Shown here in pieces: positions 12,201 to 23,392 of a stretch of 64,000 bases of DNA. The notes under the pieces are model-generated. The model ran no database searches. It was not told where the DNA came from and was given only the letters and a program-made list of their open reading frames with translations. Position numbers and translations under genes: made by a program. Source of the DNA: Corylus avellana (taxonomy: Eukaryota; Streptophyta; Magnoliopsida; Fagales; Betulaceae). The DNA lies in assembly GCF_901000735.1 (NCBI RefSeq), contig NC_081544.1, positions 17,799,980-17,863,979 on the forward strand. Reading direction: 5' to 3'. Every line of letters starts with the position of its first letter. Within the stretch, counting starts at the first letter, position 1.

Positions 12201-13363
12201 CTTTATTTTTTAAACCTTTATTTCTTTCTTAGCAGACCACATATGGAAACTAGTATCATGGATTATCTCATTATTGAAAAGATCACATATATTGCAATAT
12301 TTCACATTTATAAAATTTTCCACCATGGTAAAAGCATAAACTCATTTAGACAGTATCAGTCTCTCTTCTCTTGATAGAAGTAAATTTATTTAAGCAAGAA
12401 AAACTGTTAGAAAAAAAAAATGACATACATATGGGTTAGGCAGATTTTATAAAATCATTTAATATTATGAAAAAAATACTATTTAGTAGATTGTTTTATG
12501 ACAACCATACAACTGGGATGACATGATAGTAAAAATTAGCATTTTGATCAACAATGAATTGTTAAAAAAAAAAAACTAATGATTAATTTTCACTGTTACG
12601 TCATTCCAATTGTATGATAGTCATATAACAGTTTATTAAATAACATTTCTCAATATTATATCCACTAAGCTAGAGAGAAAATTCACTGCAAACATATTTA
12701 GGCAATCACACTGACACACTCAAATTATTCCCACTTATAAATATGTTACAAGCTTTTTGCGAAACACCTTAAAATTGTTGGTTCTGCTATTTATAAAATA
12801 GTAAGAGAATTCAATTCCTAATATTCCAGTGGGGTGTAAATAACTTGGGACAACTATTTGATTAATTAACTTGGTTATCAATTTATCATAATAAATTTTA
12901 TAACAAATAAACTTATGAAAATAATTGATTTTTATTTATAATACACCAACAAAATTCATAGCTGACAAATGTGACGTTTGGGCTTAAATGTCGCATTGTA
13001 GCAACATTTTTACTGTTCAAATATCTTTAATTTTAAATCCAGTCACTATGTTTAATAGCATTTGCCAAATGTCGCTATACAAATGGGAGGTCTTTTTCAT
13101 CATCAAAAGATGAACTAAAATTACAGTTGACATGATTTACTTATAGTTTGCTCAAAACTATGTTTGTGATATGCATGTTTCAGGGATTTTCTTCAAGCTT
13201 GAGCTACAGAACTTCACCGGATCCATCAAGAAGCATTCTTCCTGCTAGGGCAGTGATTAAGTCCATAGACAGAATTAAAGGACCTTTCGACCCTTCTAAT
13301 ACCGAGTACATTCAGAAAGGTCTAACGTGGGAAGCATTTAAGACCAGCGTCCTAGCCAATTAA
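9214..13363 (+). CDS. Conserved plant protein of unknown function, probably plastid-targeted; two exons
   Basis: Exon 1 is 9214-9630 and exon 2 is 13184-13363, joined in phase 0 across AAG|GTGAGT and TTTCAG|GGA. The 198-residue product has a Ser/Leu/Arg-rich N-terminus like a chloroplast transit peptide, an acidic linker (GGEEDGEEE), and a compact C-terminal domain. That domain contains ALIVHAVVDDEEVQVLIFK in exon 1, then SYRTSPDPSRSILPARAV and FDPSNTEYIQKGLTWEAFK in exon 2. I recall this pattern from plant and cyanobacterial proteins of a DUF family (possibly DUF7734); that is memory and unverified. ATGs at 9286, 9289 and 9304 are alternative starts, and the transit-like stretch fits the later ones equally well. 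An LTR retrotransposon starts 31 bases after the stop. Role unknown. Confidence 0.78.
11488..11599 (+). mobile_element. tRNA-derived SINE, copy 1
   Basis: An A-box-like GGTAGCTCAAT and a B-box-like AATTCGAATTTCC stand about 45 bases apart, as in a Pol III internal promoter. The unit ends in CACGTCAG plus a long A tail. It is flanked by AACATGT at 11481-11487 and 11600-11606. The copy at 59427 shares the whole unit. It lacks the tRNA acceptor stem, so it is not a tRNA gene. Confidence 0.8.
11945..12183 (+). mobile_element. Possible 5'-truncated LINE 3' end with poly(A) tail
   Basis: A short frame rich in Leu/Phe and a GGTGCCTACCCCCTTATTG stretch precede TTTGAATAAAAAAA. This resembles plant L1 3' ends. 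No target duplication was identified, and the call rests on the tail and general look. Confidence 0.35.
12469..12651. mobile_element. MITE with about 70-bp inverted repeats and 8-bp target duplication
   Basis: The left arm (GAAAAAAATACTATTTAG...) and the complement of the right arm (GAGAAATGTTATTTAATA...) pair over about 70 bases around a T/A-rich loop. AATATTAT directly flanks both sides (12461-12468, 12652-12659). No coding capacity. The ends resemble the element at 58890. Confidence 0.65.
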
Positions 13364-13394
13364 GAAATGCTAGCCAAGTTTTGTTGTTGGTTTA

Positions 13395-14375
13395 TGTTGT
13401 GAGTTTCACATGTACTCGCAAGCGCACAAGTCGTTTGCAATATAGTGTGTGTAAGTGTGAGGTCGAATCCACATGAAATTGTGTTCGTGCAAATAAACTT
13501 CTATCTAAACTAATCATATTTTAACCCAGTTCCGAAATTTTGAGATTTTTTTTGTAAATTGAAAACATAAACTGAAACAAAATGAAATAATTAAAAAATA
13601 AAATATTAAGGTTTTTGGAATCAGCCATCACAACTCATAGCAACAATCTTCATGTTCATCGACATTTTCCAAAGTGTCGAATGACGCATTTTATATATGT
13701 TCTATTTTTGTAAAACAAATGTATCAAAACATCCAAAGTATCCGTTCTTTGTACAAATCACAAAGGATATATGATTTAGTTTAAATCATCCAATGTATCC
13801 GTGCTTTGCACAAATCACAAGGGATATCCAAATTAAACTAAAAGATCCGATGTATCCGTTGAACGAAAGACAATGGATATCTAATATTTAAGTAAATAAA
13901 CCAAGCAATCAATTAAAAGTGAACCCCCCCTTTCTTCTAACAAAACATTTTCTTTTTATATCCCTAATCCTAGGGTAAAAACCATAAAATCAGCATTTAA
14001 GTGAGATTCTGCTAGGTCATTGCGCTCGATCGCACATTAGGTGACCTCGAGCGTACTCGAGCATGAGTTTTCTCCTGCAACGCATGTGTGCTCGCGCGCT
14101 AGTGCATATCTTGGGCGTGTGTGTGCTCGATCGCATGGCCAGTGCGCTTGAGCGCACTAACACTTGTAGAACCCTCTGTTGCACAATTGTGTTCGCGCGA
14201 TGCTGCTCCTTGGTGGTTTTCTTCCAAACTTCGCATTGTACATCTTTAAATCCTCAGTTTTTCTTCAGCAACCTACAAAACACAAAACTACCACAGAACA
14301 TCAAATTATAATAAAACTAAAGGCTTACCAAGTGCAAATTAAGGAGCCAAAATATTGCATATTTGGGACTCATCA
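13395..14375 (-). repeat. Element A left LTR (3' LTR)
   Basis: Begins TGTTGTGAG and ends CTCATCA on the plus strand, a TG...CA LTR. It shares its outer 300 bp with 17859-18184. It contains an array of CTCGATCGCA-like motifs at 14021-14165. Confidence 0.8.
14021..14165. repeat. CTCGATCGCA-type motif array in element A LTR
   Basis: Degenerate copies include GCTCGATCGCAC, CTCGAGCGTACTCGAGC, CTCGCGCGCTAG, GCTCGATCGCAT and CTTGAGCGCAC, in an otherwise AT-rich LTR. A cognate array lies in the leader at 17397-17650. Confidence 0.7.
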
Positions 14376-15667
14376 AATACCCCCAAACTTACATTTTGCT
14401 AGTCCCTTAATAAAACAAAATGAAAAACAAAATCAAAGCATGAAACATAGGTCTGCTGTTGTGGGAGAGACGGTTGCATTTAGCATATGCAATAAGCCTT
14501 TTAAACCCCTAGGCATCCCTAGAGGACGAATGAAGTCTCGTGAGGGTTTAACATCAATGATACCCACAAACATTTTCAGTACTATGTAATTGACAAACAT
14601 GGACTTCCACACAAACACATGGTTCATACATCATGAGCATGTTTAACAAAGTGAACACCACAATCACATCATTAGGACATCCAAAAATCATACAACTCAT
14701 AGATGGAAAATTGAGACAACACATGCTCCAATAAGTGTAGCGTGAGACTAACATTACAATCATGAGGATTCAATTTTTCTCAAAGTTTTGTGTACCACAA
14801 AATTCATAGGAATTCACTCAGATGAAAACAATAAAGGCTTAAAGTCAAGATGTGCATTTTTTGTGTAGGCTATGTAATGTTCGGCTCTTTTAAGCTTTCT
14901 AATTAACTTATGTAACGAGTGTTGGGCCAGTGACTCCTAAACCAGATGGTTTTAAGGCATTAGATGTAAAAACATCTCTAAGGGCTTAATTACTCAAGTC
15001 AAAAAGGCTACGAAGCCAAACCAGCCAAACAATCAACCAAATTGAATTTCTCATCTTTTTACGCGAACACTCAATGCTTAGTGAGGCAAGAGGTTCGGTT
15101 ACTCAATGAAAAACTCAAACTGATATATATATATATATTTATCTATCTATTTTCAAGCCAAGGTTTCATCCACAATTCATCCTGCAAATCTCAAGAAACA
15201 CCCTAATCAATTCAAATCTCATACATCACAGTTTCTATGCTAATGTGCTTGTGATGATCAACTCAAACATGTATAATCTCTCTAATCCAAAAATGAGTCG
15301 AAAAAAACTCAGATTCCTAATGATGACGATGTGTTCAAGATGTTAAACAAACCAATGACATGCAAACCACAGTTACAATGTAACTCATGCTTAACAACAA
15401 CATAACATTTTTTTATTTTTTTATTTTTTAACAAAACAAGCAGACAAATTAAAACAAACAAAAAGACACAAACAAATAAGCAGACATTGTGTTTTTCCTT
15501 ACCCCCAAACTTAAATGACACATTGTCCCCAATGTGGCAAGAGATACAATACCATGAGGTGAAGAAGATGGAGGTCAAGGCGTCCTCCAAACTTGAACAC
15601 CAACACACCTGTCAAAAACTTATAGCAATTTTGTCTCACAGAACAAGCATCGTCAGATCAATTGCTG

Positions 15668-17202
15668 TTAAAAGAAAAAACAAAATGACGAGAAATAAAA
15701 TAAAGGAAAGAAAAAAAATTTACCGTACTTTCCCCGATCATTCGAATGGCCAACCAATCCCTTCCACCCTCTCTTCTTCAAGAGAATGTAGTCTTCCTCA
15801 AGTTTCAGTACTTTACTTGTACCTTTAAGGCTCCATTTTTTCACTTGAAATGTTTTGGGGATAGATTTACAAAATTTTGGCCTCGCATGACGTTCAAAAA
15901 TGTTTTCCCAGCCATGCGCTATGTCTATCTCCCAAAAAGGATCAATGATCTCCTCTCTTATAACTATTAACTTCTCATCCGTAGGGAAATCACGTGCAAT
16001 TAGAAATATAGAGTCTATCGGGATTTTCCACTGTGAAACATTTATACTCGCAGTAGTATTGAGCAAGGAACTGACCTTGTCAATGTACTGCTCAGTAGCA
16101 AACTTATCAAACTCGAATTGAGTCATACAAGCCTTTAGAGGATCAAAAGGTTCTTTGAGGCACTGAGGAAATGATATCTTAAGCTCATCGTGTGTCTCAA
16201 GAGGGGGAATGATGAAAGAAGGAGCTTTAGTACTCACTTCCTCGTCATTAGACACATTTGGATTATCTGGGGGGTCAATTTGCTCTGTGTGTTCAACCTA
16301 CTCCTCTATTCCTTCATCCTCATAGCTATTAACAATGAGAGGCTTAGCTACTGATGAAGATGGTTTACAGAATGATATCCCAGTGGTTTCTCCATTCTTA
16401 GTTCACATCTTAGGTGTGGCGTCCAATAAGGCATTAGCTTGCTCAAGTAACTTGTCAAGGTCTAGGTCACATCCAAATTGAGCAATGCACTTTCCCAACG
16501 GGTCTTCTAGACTTGGCTCATCAACAATTTCCTCTCTCCCAATTGTGGTGGTGGCTTGGACATGCTCATGATAAGGATTGCTGGTGTCATCCTCATCAAT
16601 CATGTATTGCCCTCTCGCCATCTCTTGACTTTGAAGCGGACTTCCTCGATTCTATTGAGCTCAGTAACCAGATGATCAATCTGACCTTCCAACCTTGCAA
16701 TTGATTGAGTGTTGTCCATGGCGGCATCCTTGAGTTCTTGAACGGATTGGTTATTAACCATGGTTGAGTTCTTAAGCTCTTGTATGCACTAGTTGGCTGT
16801 TTGCTTGAATGCATTGAGTGCATCTTCCAATGATGAATCTTGTGGAGGATAATTGGCAGATGAAGGATGGAAAGCTTGGTTATTGAACTGCGGATATTCA
16901 GGATGGTGCAGTTCATGAGATTGAGGAGCATAATTTCCAGTAGCATGAGCTTGCCACGAGAAATCAGAATGGTTACTTCAGTCCAAGGTGTAAAAATTTA
17001 AGTTTGATTCTAACCCTGGGTTGGAGAAATTGGTGTTCAACAGATCATATGAAAGTTTGAAAAAGTGTCCCCAGGATGGACAATTACCAAAACTATGATA
17101 AGATGAACATGGTCCATGTGTGTGGAAATTCTAAGGGTAGTTGGTAGGAGTTGGCGTCCTACCACTATGAGAAGCATAAAAATGACCAAACAGAAAATTC
17201 AT
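15668..17202 (-). pseudogene. Element A gag-derived frame, degenerate
   Basis: The start at 17202 parallels the start of the gag-like frame in element B (both begin MNF). Recognisable shared blocks are RTPTPTNYP, ATGNYAPQ, QYMIDEDDTSNPYHEHVQAT, an EVSTKAP/ETHDE stretch, and a C-terminal KKRGWKGLVGHSNDRGK. Stops and frameshifts separate them. Compared with element C, the true gag core domain is absent and only the zinc-finger-proximal and distal parts remain. There is no catalytic motif. Confidence 0.6.
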
Positions 17203-17250
17203 GCTTCACCCTTACTCTTTAAACAAAGACACTTCCACATGAAGCATTAA

Positions 17251-17259
<9 letters not shown>

Positions 17260-17289
<30 letters not shown>

Positions 17290-17294
17290 TTTAT
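17260..17294. repeat. (TA)n/(T)n microsatellite
   Basis: Uninterrupted TA dinucleotides followed by a T run in element A, next to the gag-like start. Confidence 0.9.
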
Positions 17295-17396
17295 GAAAAA
17301 AATACCAAAAATTTAAAACTCAAAAACTCAAAAAACGGTTCAAACATAAGTTTGGAAGAATTTTAGGTGCTGGACCATTTTGGTGCAGTCTGTGGA

Positions 17397-17650
17397 GGTG
17401 CGCTCAAGCCCTGGCGCTGATCCGTTAGTGGTGCTGCCTACTGCGTGCGCGCGTTCGAGCTTGCATAGGAGTTGGTTGAGTGCAGGTGCGCTGCATGCTA
17501 GGATGGTGTTGTCTGCTGCGCGAGTGAGCTCGAGCGTATGTATGCTGTGCGCTTGAGCGCAAATGGGAATGGTTGAGCGTAGGTGCGGCTTCTCCTTGCT
17601 GCCTTGTGCTCGAGTGCGCTTGATCGTGCTTAGGTGCGATCGAGCATTGA
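17397..17650. repeat. CTCGATCGCA-type motif array in element A leader
   Basis: At least seven degenerate copies (GTGCGCTCAAGC, GTTCGAGCTTGC, GAGCTCGAGCG, GTGCGCTTGAGCGC, GTGCTCGAGTGCGC, GTGCGATCGAGC) lie between primer site and gag. Long frames open here only because the array is GC-rich. Confidence 0.65.
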
Positions 17651-17836
17651 TGCGAAGCTGAACCGTCCAAGACTGCAAAACAACAAAATAAAACAAAAGA
17701 AAAATAAAACAAACAAAAACAAATAAAAATAAAATAAAATTGCAAAAAGAAAAATAAAACAAAAGTGCTAATTATAACTAGTAGAAAAATAAAATCAATT
17801 TAAACAAAAAATTATTTTCACAAATACAAACAATTC

Positions 17837-17853
17837 CCTGGCAACGGCGCTAA
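17837..17853 (-). other. Element A primer binding site, tRNA-Asp type, mutated
   Basis: The plus strand reads CCTGGCAACGGCGCTA, five bases from the 5' LTR. Its complement matches TGGCGCCGTTGCCGGGG, the site complementary to the 3' end of plant tRNA-Asp, with two changes. Confidence 0.7.
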
Positions 17854-17858
17854 AAACT

Positions 17859-18184
17859 TGTTATGAGTTTTAAATGTACTCGCAAGTGCACGAGTTGTTT
17901 GCAATATAGTATGTGCAAGTGCGAGGTCAAATCCACAGGGAATTGTGTTCGTGTAAATAAACTTCTATCTAAACTAATCCTATTTTAACCTAGTTCCGAA
18001 ATTTTGGGATTTTTTTGTAAATTGAAAACATAAACAAAATGAAATAATTAAAAGATAAAATACTAAGGATTTTGGAATCAGCAATCACAACATCAAAAGT
18101 ATCCGTTCTTTGTACAAATCATAAAGGATATCCGATTTAGTTTAAATCATCCAATGTATCCGTACTTTGCACAAATCACAAGGA
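17859..18184 (-). repeat. Element A right LTR (5' LTR), truncated
   Basis: Aligns with the first part of the left LTR (TGTTATGAG..., ACTCGCAAGTGCACGAG..., GTATCCGTxCTTTG) until AAATCACAAGGATAT. It then changes to a different LTR. Confidence 0.75.
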
Positions 18185-19733
18185 TATTGGCGTTGTCCCG
18201 AGGGACCTGTAATACAACATCGATGCCCCGGATATTGTACGCTACCGTATATACCATTAGTGGCACGACCGAGTCCGACCTCGGGTGGCCCACATCACTA
18301 ATGATGTCCGTCCTATAGTGACCATCCATTAGGGAATGACTTTGCCTTGGTTACGAAACCATTCGATCCAAAGCCCATACACACACACACACACACATTT
18401 GATCATAAAGTTAACTTGTATAGTAAGCCCATGGCTGTTATCCCACACGTACCGGTGTACCATGTCATACGATACAATTAGTCTTATCAGTTTTTTACAT
18501 GCATAGTTTTACAAGCCTCATTGTTATCTTATTAATCAACACACGTTTTTACGAAAGAGAGTTTACAGTAGTTCTAAAATGTATTTCATGAGAGTTGCAA
18601 AATATGCATGTTTGATATATATAAAATAGACATGCAATGTGGGAAAAGTAACAACAAGCATCCATGTAAGTTTGTACTCACTCGGGTTGTAAGGCTCCTC
18701 CATAAAATTCTCTTGAGGCTCCATAACCTCAAATATTGAGAAAAGACCTATCATTAGTTCTAAATCCAACTAAAACGAACCTAGAACATGAAAACAGAGG
18801 TTATCGGACGACTGGCCAGAGTGTCATTCCTTGGAATGCTTCTGACCGTACGTCCGGGTCCGTGGCTGAACGTCCACCCAGAAGGCTCGTACGTCCGATC
18901 CCGTGGCCGTACGTCCGCCCAGAAGGTTCAGGTAGAACCTTATTTGGTTCAACCGTCCTCCTATCCTCCCAAACTGGTTCTAAAGCTACCAAAAGGATTC
19001 CTAGGACCTCCTATCTCAAAACAAGGTCTCCATGCAAAAGGAAATATGCTTAACAAGAATTAAACGCTAACCCATGTTTAAACCAAGATTAAGGGCAACA
19101 ACATAACTAGAAGCTACAAACTACCAACCAAGCTAACTATGAAAAGCACTTAAACAACATAACAACTAAGGAACAAGCTAAGCTTAGAAAATTACCTCCT
19201 TAAAGCCAAAAACCTCCAAGAATCACCTCTCATTCTCCAAGAACTCACAAAACTCATAAGAACACACTCACAAGAGGATTTTCGCAGAGCCTAGGGCGTA
19301 AATTGGCGTGTGAAACATTGAGGGTAGAGGGTATTTATAGTAAAGGGCGCTACCAACTACTCTGAAAAGTAGCAGACGTCCGGGTACTATTGGGGCATAC
19401 GTTCGGATACTATTTACACAGTATTCCAAAGGCTGTAGTGTACGTCCAAGTATTACCCAAGGGGTATTCCAAAAGTAGTGTATGTCCATGTGGTCTCCAG
19501 CGTACGTTCGTGTACTATTGGCAGAGTACGACGTACTATTGTCAGCGTACGTCTGGTGGTCCCCATGCATACGTCCTCTACTATAGACAAGAGTGTACGT
19601 CCGGCAACCCTAGCGTACATCCGGTCCGAAAGTCCAAATCCCAAAATGCCCCTCTAGCTATTCCTAGTGATCCAAAACCCAAATTAAACTTCTAACTAAG
19701 CTACCTAACTTAGTTAATTATTTGGGTCACTAC
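18185..19733 (-). repeat. Probable gypsy-type LTR, minus strand
   Basis: On the minus strand it begins TGTAGTGACCCAAATAATT at 19733. It carries a (CA)n run near 18380 and an array of CGTACGTCCGG-like motifs at about 18845-18930 and 19374-19625. It cuts element A on one side and the LINE on the other. Part of it (about 18185-18480) recurs inverted at 21243-21545. No internal coding region is attached. Confidence 0.55.
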
Positions 19734-19735
19734 AA

Positions 19736-21235
19736 TTTTCCAAACTCTCTTCCATTGCAAAGTACTTGCAGTAATATTGGAACACCTTCCATGAACCCCC
19801 TTCTGAATTTCTTTTGCCATATGGTATGCGCTCTTCACCGTAAATTCTCCATTTCTTGTGCCCACCTAAACTCTTTTATTGATTTGCCTTTGTGGACAAA
19901 TTACCATACTACATATTACTGCCACCTTCTACATTGAGAAAATACTTTGAATCAATGGTATATTCCACCATTGTGTAGAGCCATCGATAAAAGCACACAC
20001 ATTTTCCTCCCTATCCAAAATTCAGGGAGGGGATTGAATAGAGTACGTTGATGGAGAAGGAATCCACATGTCACCCTAAATTTTGCTAGATTGTCCGTTC
20101 GCAACCCTCCACACCAAACCCTCCTCTAAGAGCTTATTTGCATTCCAAATACTCCTCCATGCATATGAAGACCTCTTCCCCACATTTGAGTTGAGAAAGG
20201 TTCCCTTTCTTATAGTATTTTTCCTCAAACACTTTAGCCACTAGAGAATTCTGATTTTGTAGGATCCTCCACCCTTGTTTTGCAAGTAATGCCATATTGA
20301 AGTATTCTAAGTCTCTGTAACCCATTCCACCCTTTTCCTTAGCCTTCTCCATCCGCTCCCAACTCATCCAAGCTGTGCGCTTTTCTTTCTCCATATTTTC
20401 CCACCAAAACCTTGACATCATTGAGTTAATCTCTTTACACAAAGTCTTAGGAAGCTGAAACACACTCATTGTGTAGGTTGGTATAGCTTCTACAACAGCT
20501 TTTAACAACACTTCTTTCCCGACCTGTGACAAAAATATCTCCTTCCATCCATTTATCTGATCCCAAATCCTTCTCTTAATACCGAAAAAGCACCCACTCT
20601 AGATCTACCAACTAAAGCTGGAAGCCCCAGATAATTCTCATATCTCCTTGTGGTACTCACCCTAGCAACTGAAAGAATATGGTCTTTAGCTTCCCTCTTT
20701 GTATTCCAGCTAAAAAAAAAATTGACTTCTTCTCCCTATTCAGTTTCTGCCCATAAGCTTTCTCATACATCTCCAGTATGTGTTGAATTCTCACCCATTT
20801 AATAGTATTTGCTTTGCAGAAAAGCAAACTAGCATCTATGAAAAATAAGTAATTCAACCTTGTCCCCCCACGAGTAATTGGAAGGCCAATAATCCAGTTT
20901 TCTCTATCTTCCATTTGCAAAATAGAGTTCAACCCTTCAGCATATAAAATGAAGAAATATGGAGATAGAGGATCTCCCTGCCTAATTCCCCTTGACGGTG
21001 AAATATTACCATACGACTTCCCATGAACCAACACCAAATATTTAACCATACGAATCATAGTAAGCTTTACCCATCGTGCAGCAAATCCCAACTTACACAT
21101 TATGGCTTCCAAGAAGTCCCACTTGACTCTATTATACGCCTTACTCATATCGAGCTTAAGCGCCATAAATCCTTCTTGACCCTGACTGAGGACACATATG
21201 TTATGAGCATAATTACTTTTCATGCAACTGGGTAA
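19736..21235 (-). pseudogene. LINE (L1-type) reverse transcriptase, 3' part, inactive
   Basis: Minus-strand frames give non-LTR reverse transcriptase blocks in order: ALKLDMSKAYNRVKWDFLE, then SRGIRQGDPLSPYFFILYAE, then NYLFFIDASLLFCKA at the catalytic site, then KAYGQKLNREKK. The later blocks are VLLKAVVEAIPTYTMSVFQ, RFWWENMEKEKRTAWMSW, GGMGYRDLEYFNMALLAKQ and, near 19950, a WWNIPLIQSIFS segment. The catalytic F/YxDD is FIDA here, so activity is lost. Frameshifts occur near 20,560-20,650. The 5' end of the same LINE is probably at 23393-23880. Confidence 0.8.
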
Positions 21236-21239
21236 ATGC

Positions 21240-22205
21240 TTTAATAATTGAATAATAAGATGTATCGTATGACATGGTACACCGATATGTGCGGTACAAT
21301 GGCCATGGGCTTACTATATAGACTTGATTCTATGGTCAAATGTATGTGTTTATATGAGTCTTGGATCCAATGGTTGTTTGTAACCAACGCAACCATGTTT
21401 GATTGGCAGGCCACTGCAAGACGTACATCATTATTAGCGCGGACCATCCGAGTTCAGACTCGGTCGGGCTGCTAGTGTTATGGAGGATAGCGTACAATAT
21501 CCGTTTCACCAATATTATATTATAAGTCTCTTGGGACAACGCCAACCTTGCTGAGAAGGGGTAATATCTCGGGTAGACCATGTATGATAATTATGACCTA
21601 TCATGACATTAGTGTTTTGCATTAAAACTTATAGGCGATTGTCCTTGGGATTACACTTACACTTCTCAAAAACAAAAATTATACATTTATGGGGTAATAA
21701 TAGAGGAAACACCTAATTTGCTTATGAAAATACATGTTGACTTTGCTTATAATTCGATTGTGAGATTTACTTACTAAGTCTTAGGCTTATTCAGCATTTG
21801 CGGCTTGTCATGTTATCTATTTTAAGAGAACTTTTAAAAAGGAGAAGCCAGATGTCTATTTTGCAATACCAGGTTTGATTGGAATGATAGTTTTTGGTTA
21901 GAAGCTCCAAGTCTATGATTGATGGTAATACATGCATACCTTGTGATTTTTAGATATCTCAGATATGTCATTTTCAACTTCCGTTTACATTTACTCTGAG
22001 TATGTTAAATAGACGATCCCTTCAGTTAGTTACAAGTTAACTAAACTAAAGGAATTGCCAGTAACCCTACAAAAATGGTCAAGACCAGTTTTAAAGGTGT
22101 TACAATTAGAAATATCAGTTTCTTGGTCACCAATGTTAGCTGCCGAAGATGTACTTATGACAGCATTGGAAGTATCCAACTTGAGCTCAACATGAATATT
22201 ATAGG
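21240..22205 (+). repeat. LTR fragment, inverted relative to 18185-18490, plus unassigned sequence
   Basis: 21243-21545 is the inverted, imperfect copy of 18185-18490. Landmarks are ATCGTATGACATGGTACACC, CCATGGGCTTACTATA, GATAGCGTACAATATCCG and GGGACAACGCCAA. The following 650 bases look like further LTR or internal retrotransposon sequence. A minus-strand frame at 22030-22254 is open but not recognised. Confidence 0.5.
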
Positions 22206-23392
22206 TGTTGGGAATATGTATGCAAATTAAAATTTGCACAGCGGAAAGAATCATATTCTAATGCCCAATAAAACTGTATGAAGAACGGTTGCTATTTCAA
22301 CAAATAGCAAGAACAAAGATAACTTACTTCTTCTTCAAGAACACAATTGATCTCAAGAATATTTATACCTTTAGATCTTCTCACCAATTATTGATTGTAA
22401 CAAGAGTACTCTAGGGACCATCTTTTTATCCTCTTTTTATCCTCCTAAAGCTGATGTGGCTTTCAAAATCACCATTAGATCAAAATTTAAATATGATTCA
22501 TCTAAAATTTAATGGTGATTTTAAAAGCCACATTAGCTTTAGGAGGATAAAAAGAAGATAAAAAGATGGTCCATAGTATTACTCTTATAACAAAGAGAGT
22601 GTGGGCTCTTGCTTGGCTCTTCAAATTTTAAAGTTTTGTTCTTCGTGAGTTAACACAATGAACTAATAATTTTCAAAGTGTTTATGAAAACTATGTATAA
22701 AGAGAACTTGATGGGATGATTTGAGAGCCTCATGCTCTTCTCTATTTATAGGCTTAGTAGGGGGGAGAATTTTCAAATCTTAGCAATCTGGGACAAGGAG
22801 TAGAAAACATTTTAGTAGGACTTGCATGGACAGCTAGGGTTTCACCCAGCCTCTTTGCTTCGCCGCATGGGCAAGGGACAAAATATCCTTGGAACATGCG
22901 GCTCCCTACCTTGGCAGCTAAATCCCAGGCCCCTTCTCTCCTGTCCAACGCATAGGGTCAGGGAATTTTTCCCTGGCCTTATACGCCCCTTGCTCTAATT
23001 AGGCCTTTGGTTTTATCCCAAGCCCAATTTCATATATACTCTCTAGCCCATGTTTTAAATAAATAAAATACTTAGCCCAATAAATAGGAAAGCCTTAATA
23101 TGGTAATTATATTAGCTTGGTGAGACACCTAAAGGAAAAAATAATTATTGGCTTAAATATTTCAGTAATCATGCCTCCCTCACATTCGTTATGTGATAGT
23201 ATTTTAATCACAATTAATTCCACTAAATAATTGTGACTACACTCCAATAAATATTTTGATGAGATGATTAAGAATTGCCCACGATTCGTGTCTTTTGGTC
23301 CAATCCGAATGACCATAGAGCCCAGTTAACCTCCAACTTATGTCTTGGCTAGGGAGCTTCACAATGGAATTAATATGCCGACGAGTATAATT
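22206..23392. repeat. Probable solo Copia-type LTR
   Basis: Begins TGTTGGGAATATG, followed by a TTTGCACAGCGGAAAG block often seen just inside Copia LTR starts. It contains a TATA-like CTCTATTTATAGGC near 22740 and ends around ATAATTCTA at the resumption of LINE sequence. No second copy or clean target duplication was found. It contains the MITE at 22404. Confidence 0.45.
22404..22584. mobile_element. MULE-like MITE, copy 3
   Basis: Almost perfect fold-back: GGACCATCTTTTTATC, TTTTTATCCTCCTAAAGC and ATGTGGCTTTxAAAATCACC recur inverted in the other half. Ends are GAGTACTC/GAGTAATA. Flanks TTGTAACAA (22395-22403) and TTATAACAA (22585-22593) match at 8 of 9 bases. 181 bp, non-coding. Confidence 0.75.

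Larger units (their letters stand above)
9631..13183 (+). other. 3.55 kb intron loaded with transposon debris
   Basis: Bounded by GTGAGT and CAG. It contains a (TA)n run near 9903-9920, a possible repeat at 10250-10410 with alternating GGTTA/TAACC motifs, a SINE, a LINE-like poly(A) tail and a MITE. None of its reading frames looks like an exon of the host gene. Confidence 0.7.
13395..18184 (-). mobile_element. Element A: truncated gag-only LTR retrotransposon (gypsy-type), minus strand
   Basis: Two similar LTRs point the same way. The left copy (3' LTR of the element) is complete at 981 bp. The right copy (5' LTR) keeps 326 bp and stops abruptly at 18184, where unrelated LTR sequence begins. 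Next to the right LTR is a mutated tRNA-Asp-type primer site, and next to the left LTR is the polypurine tract (minus-strand AAGTTTGGGGG). The 3.5 kb interior has only gag-derived sequence and no protease, reverse transcriptase or integrase. This structure fits the TR-GAG class of non-autonomous elements. Confidence 0.8.

Noticed and set aside
17340..17762. Minus-strand frames of 106-140 codons, Arg/Ala/His-rich
   Set aside because: They are open only because of the GC-rich CTCGATCGCA motif array in the element A leader.
18736..19063. Forward frames of 90-105 codons
   Set aside because: They lie in the LTR motif array; no domain is seen and several frames are open at once.
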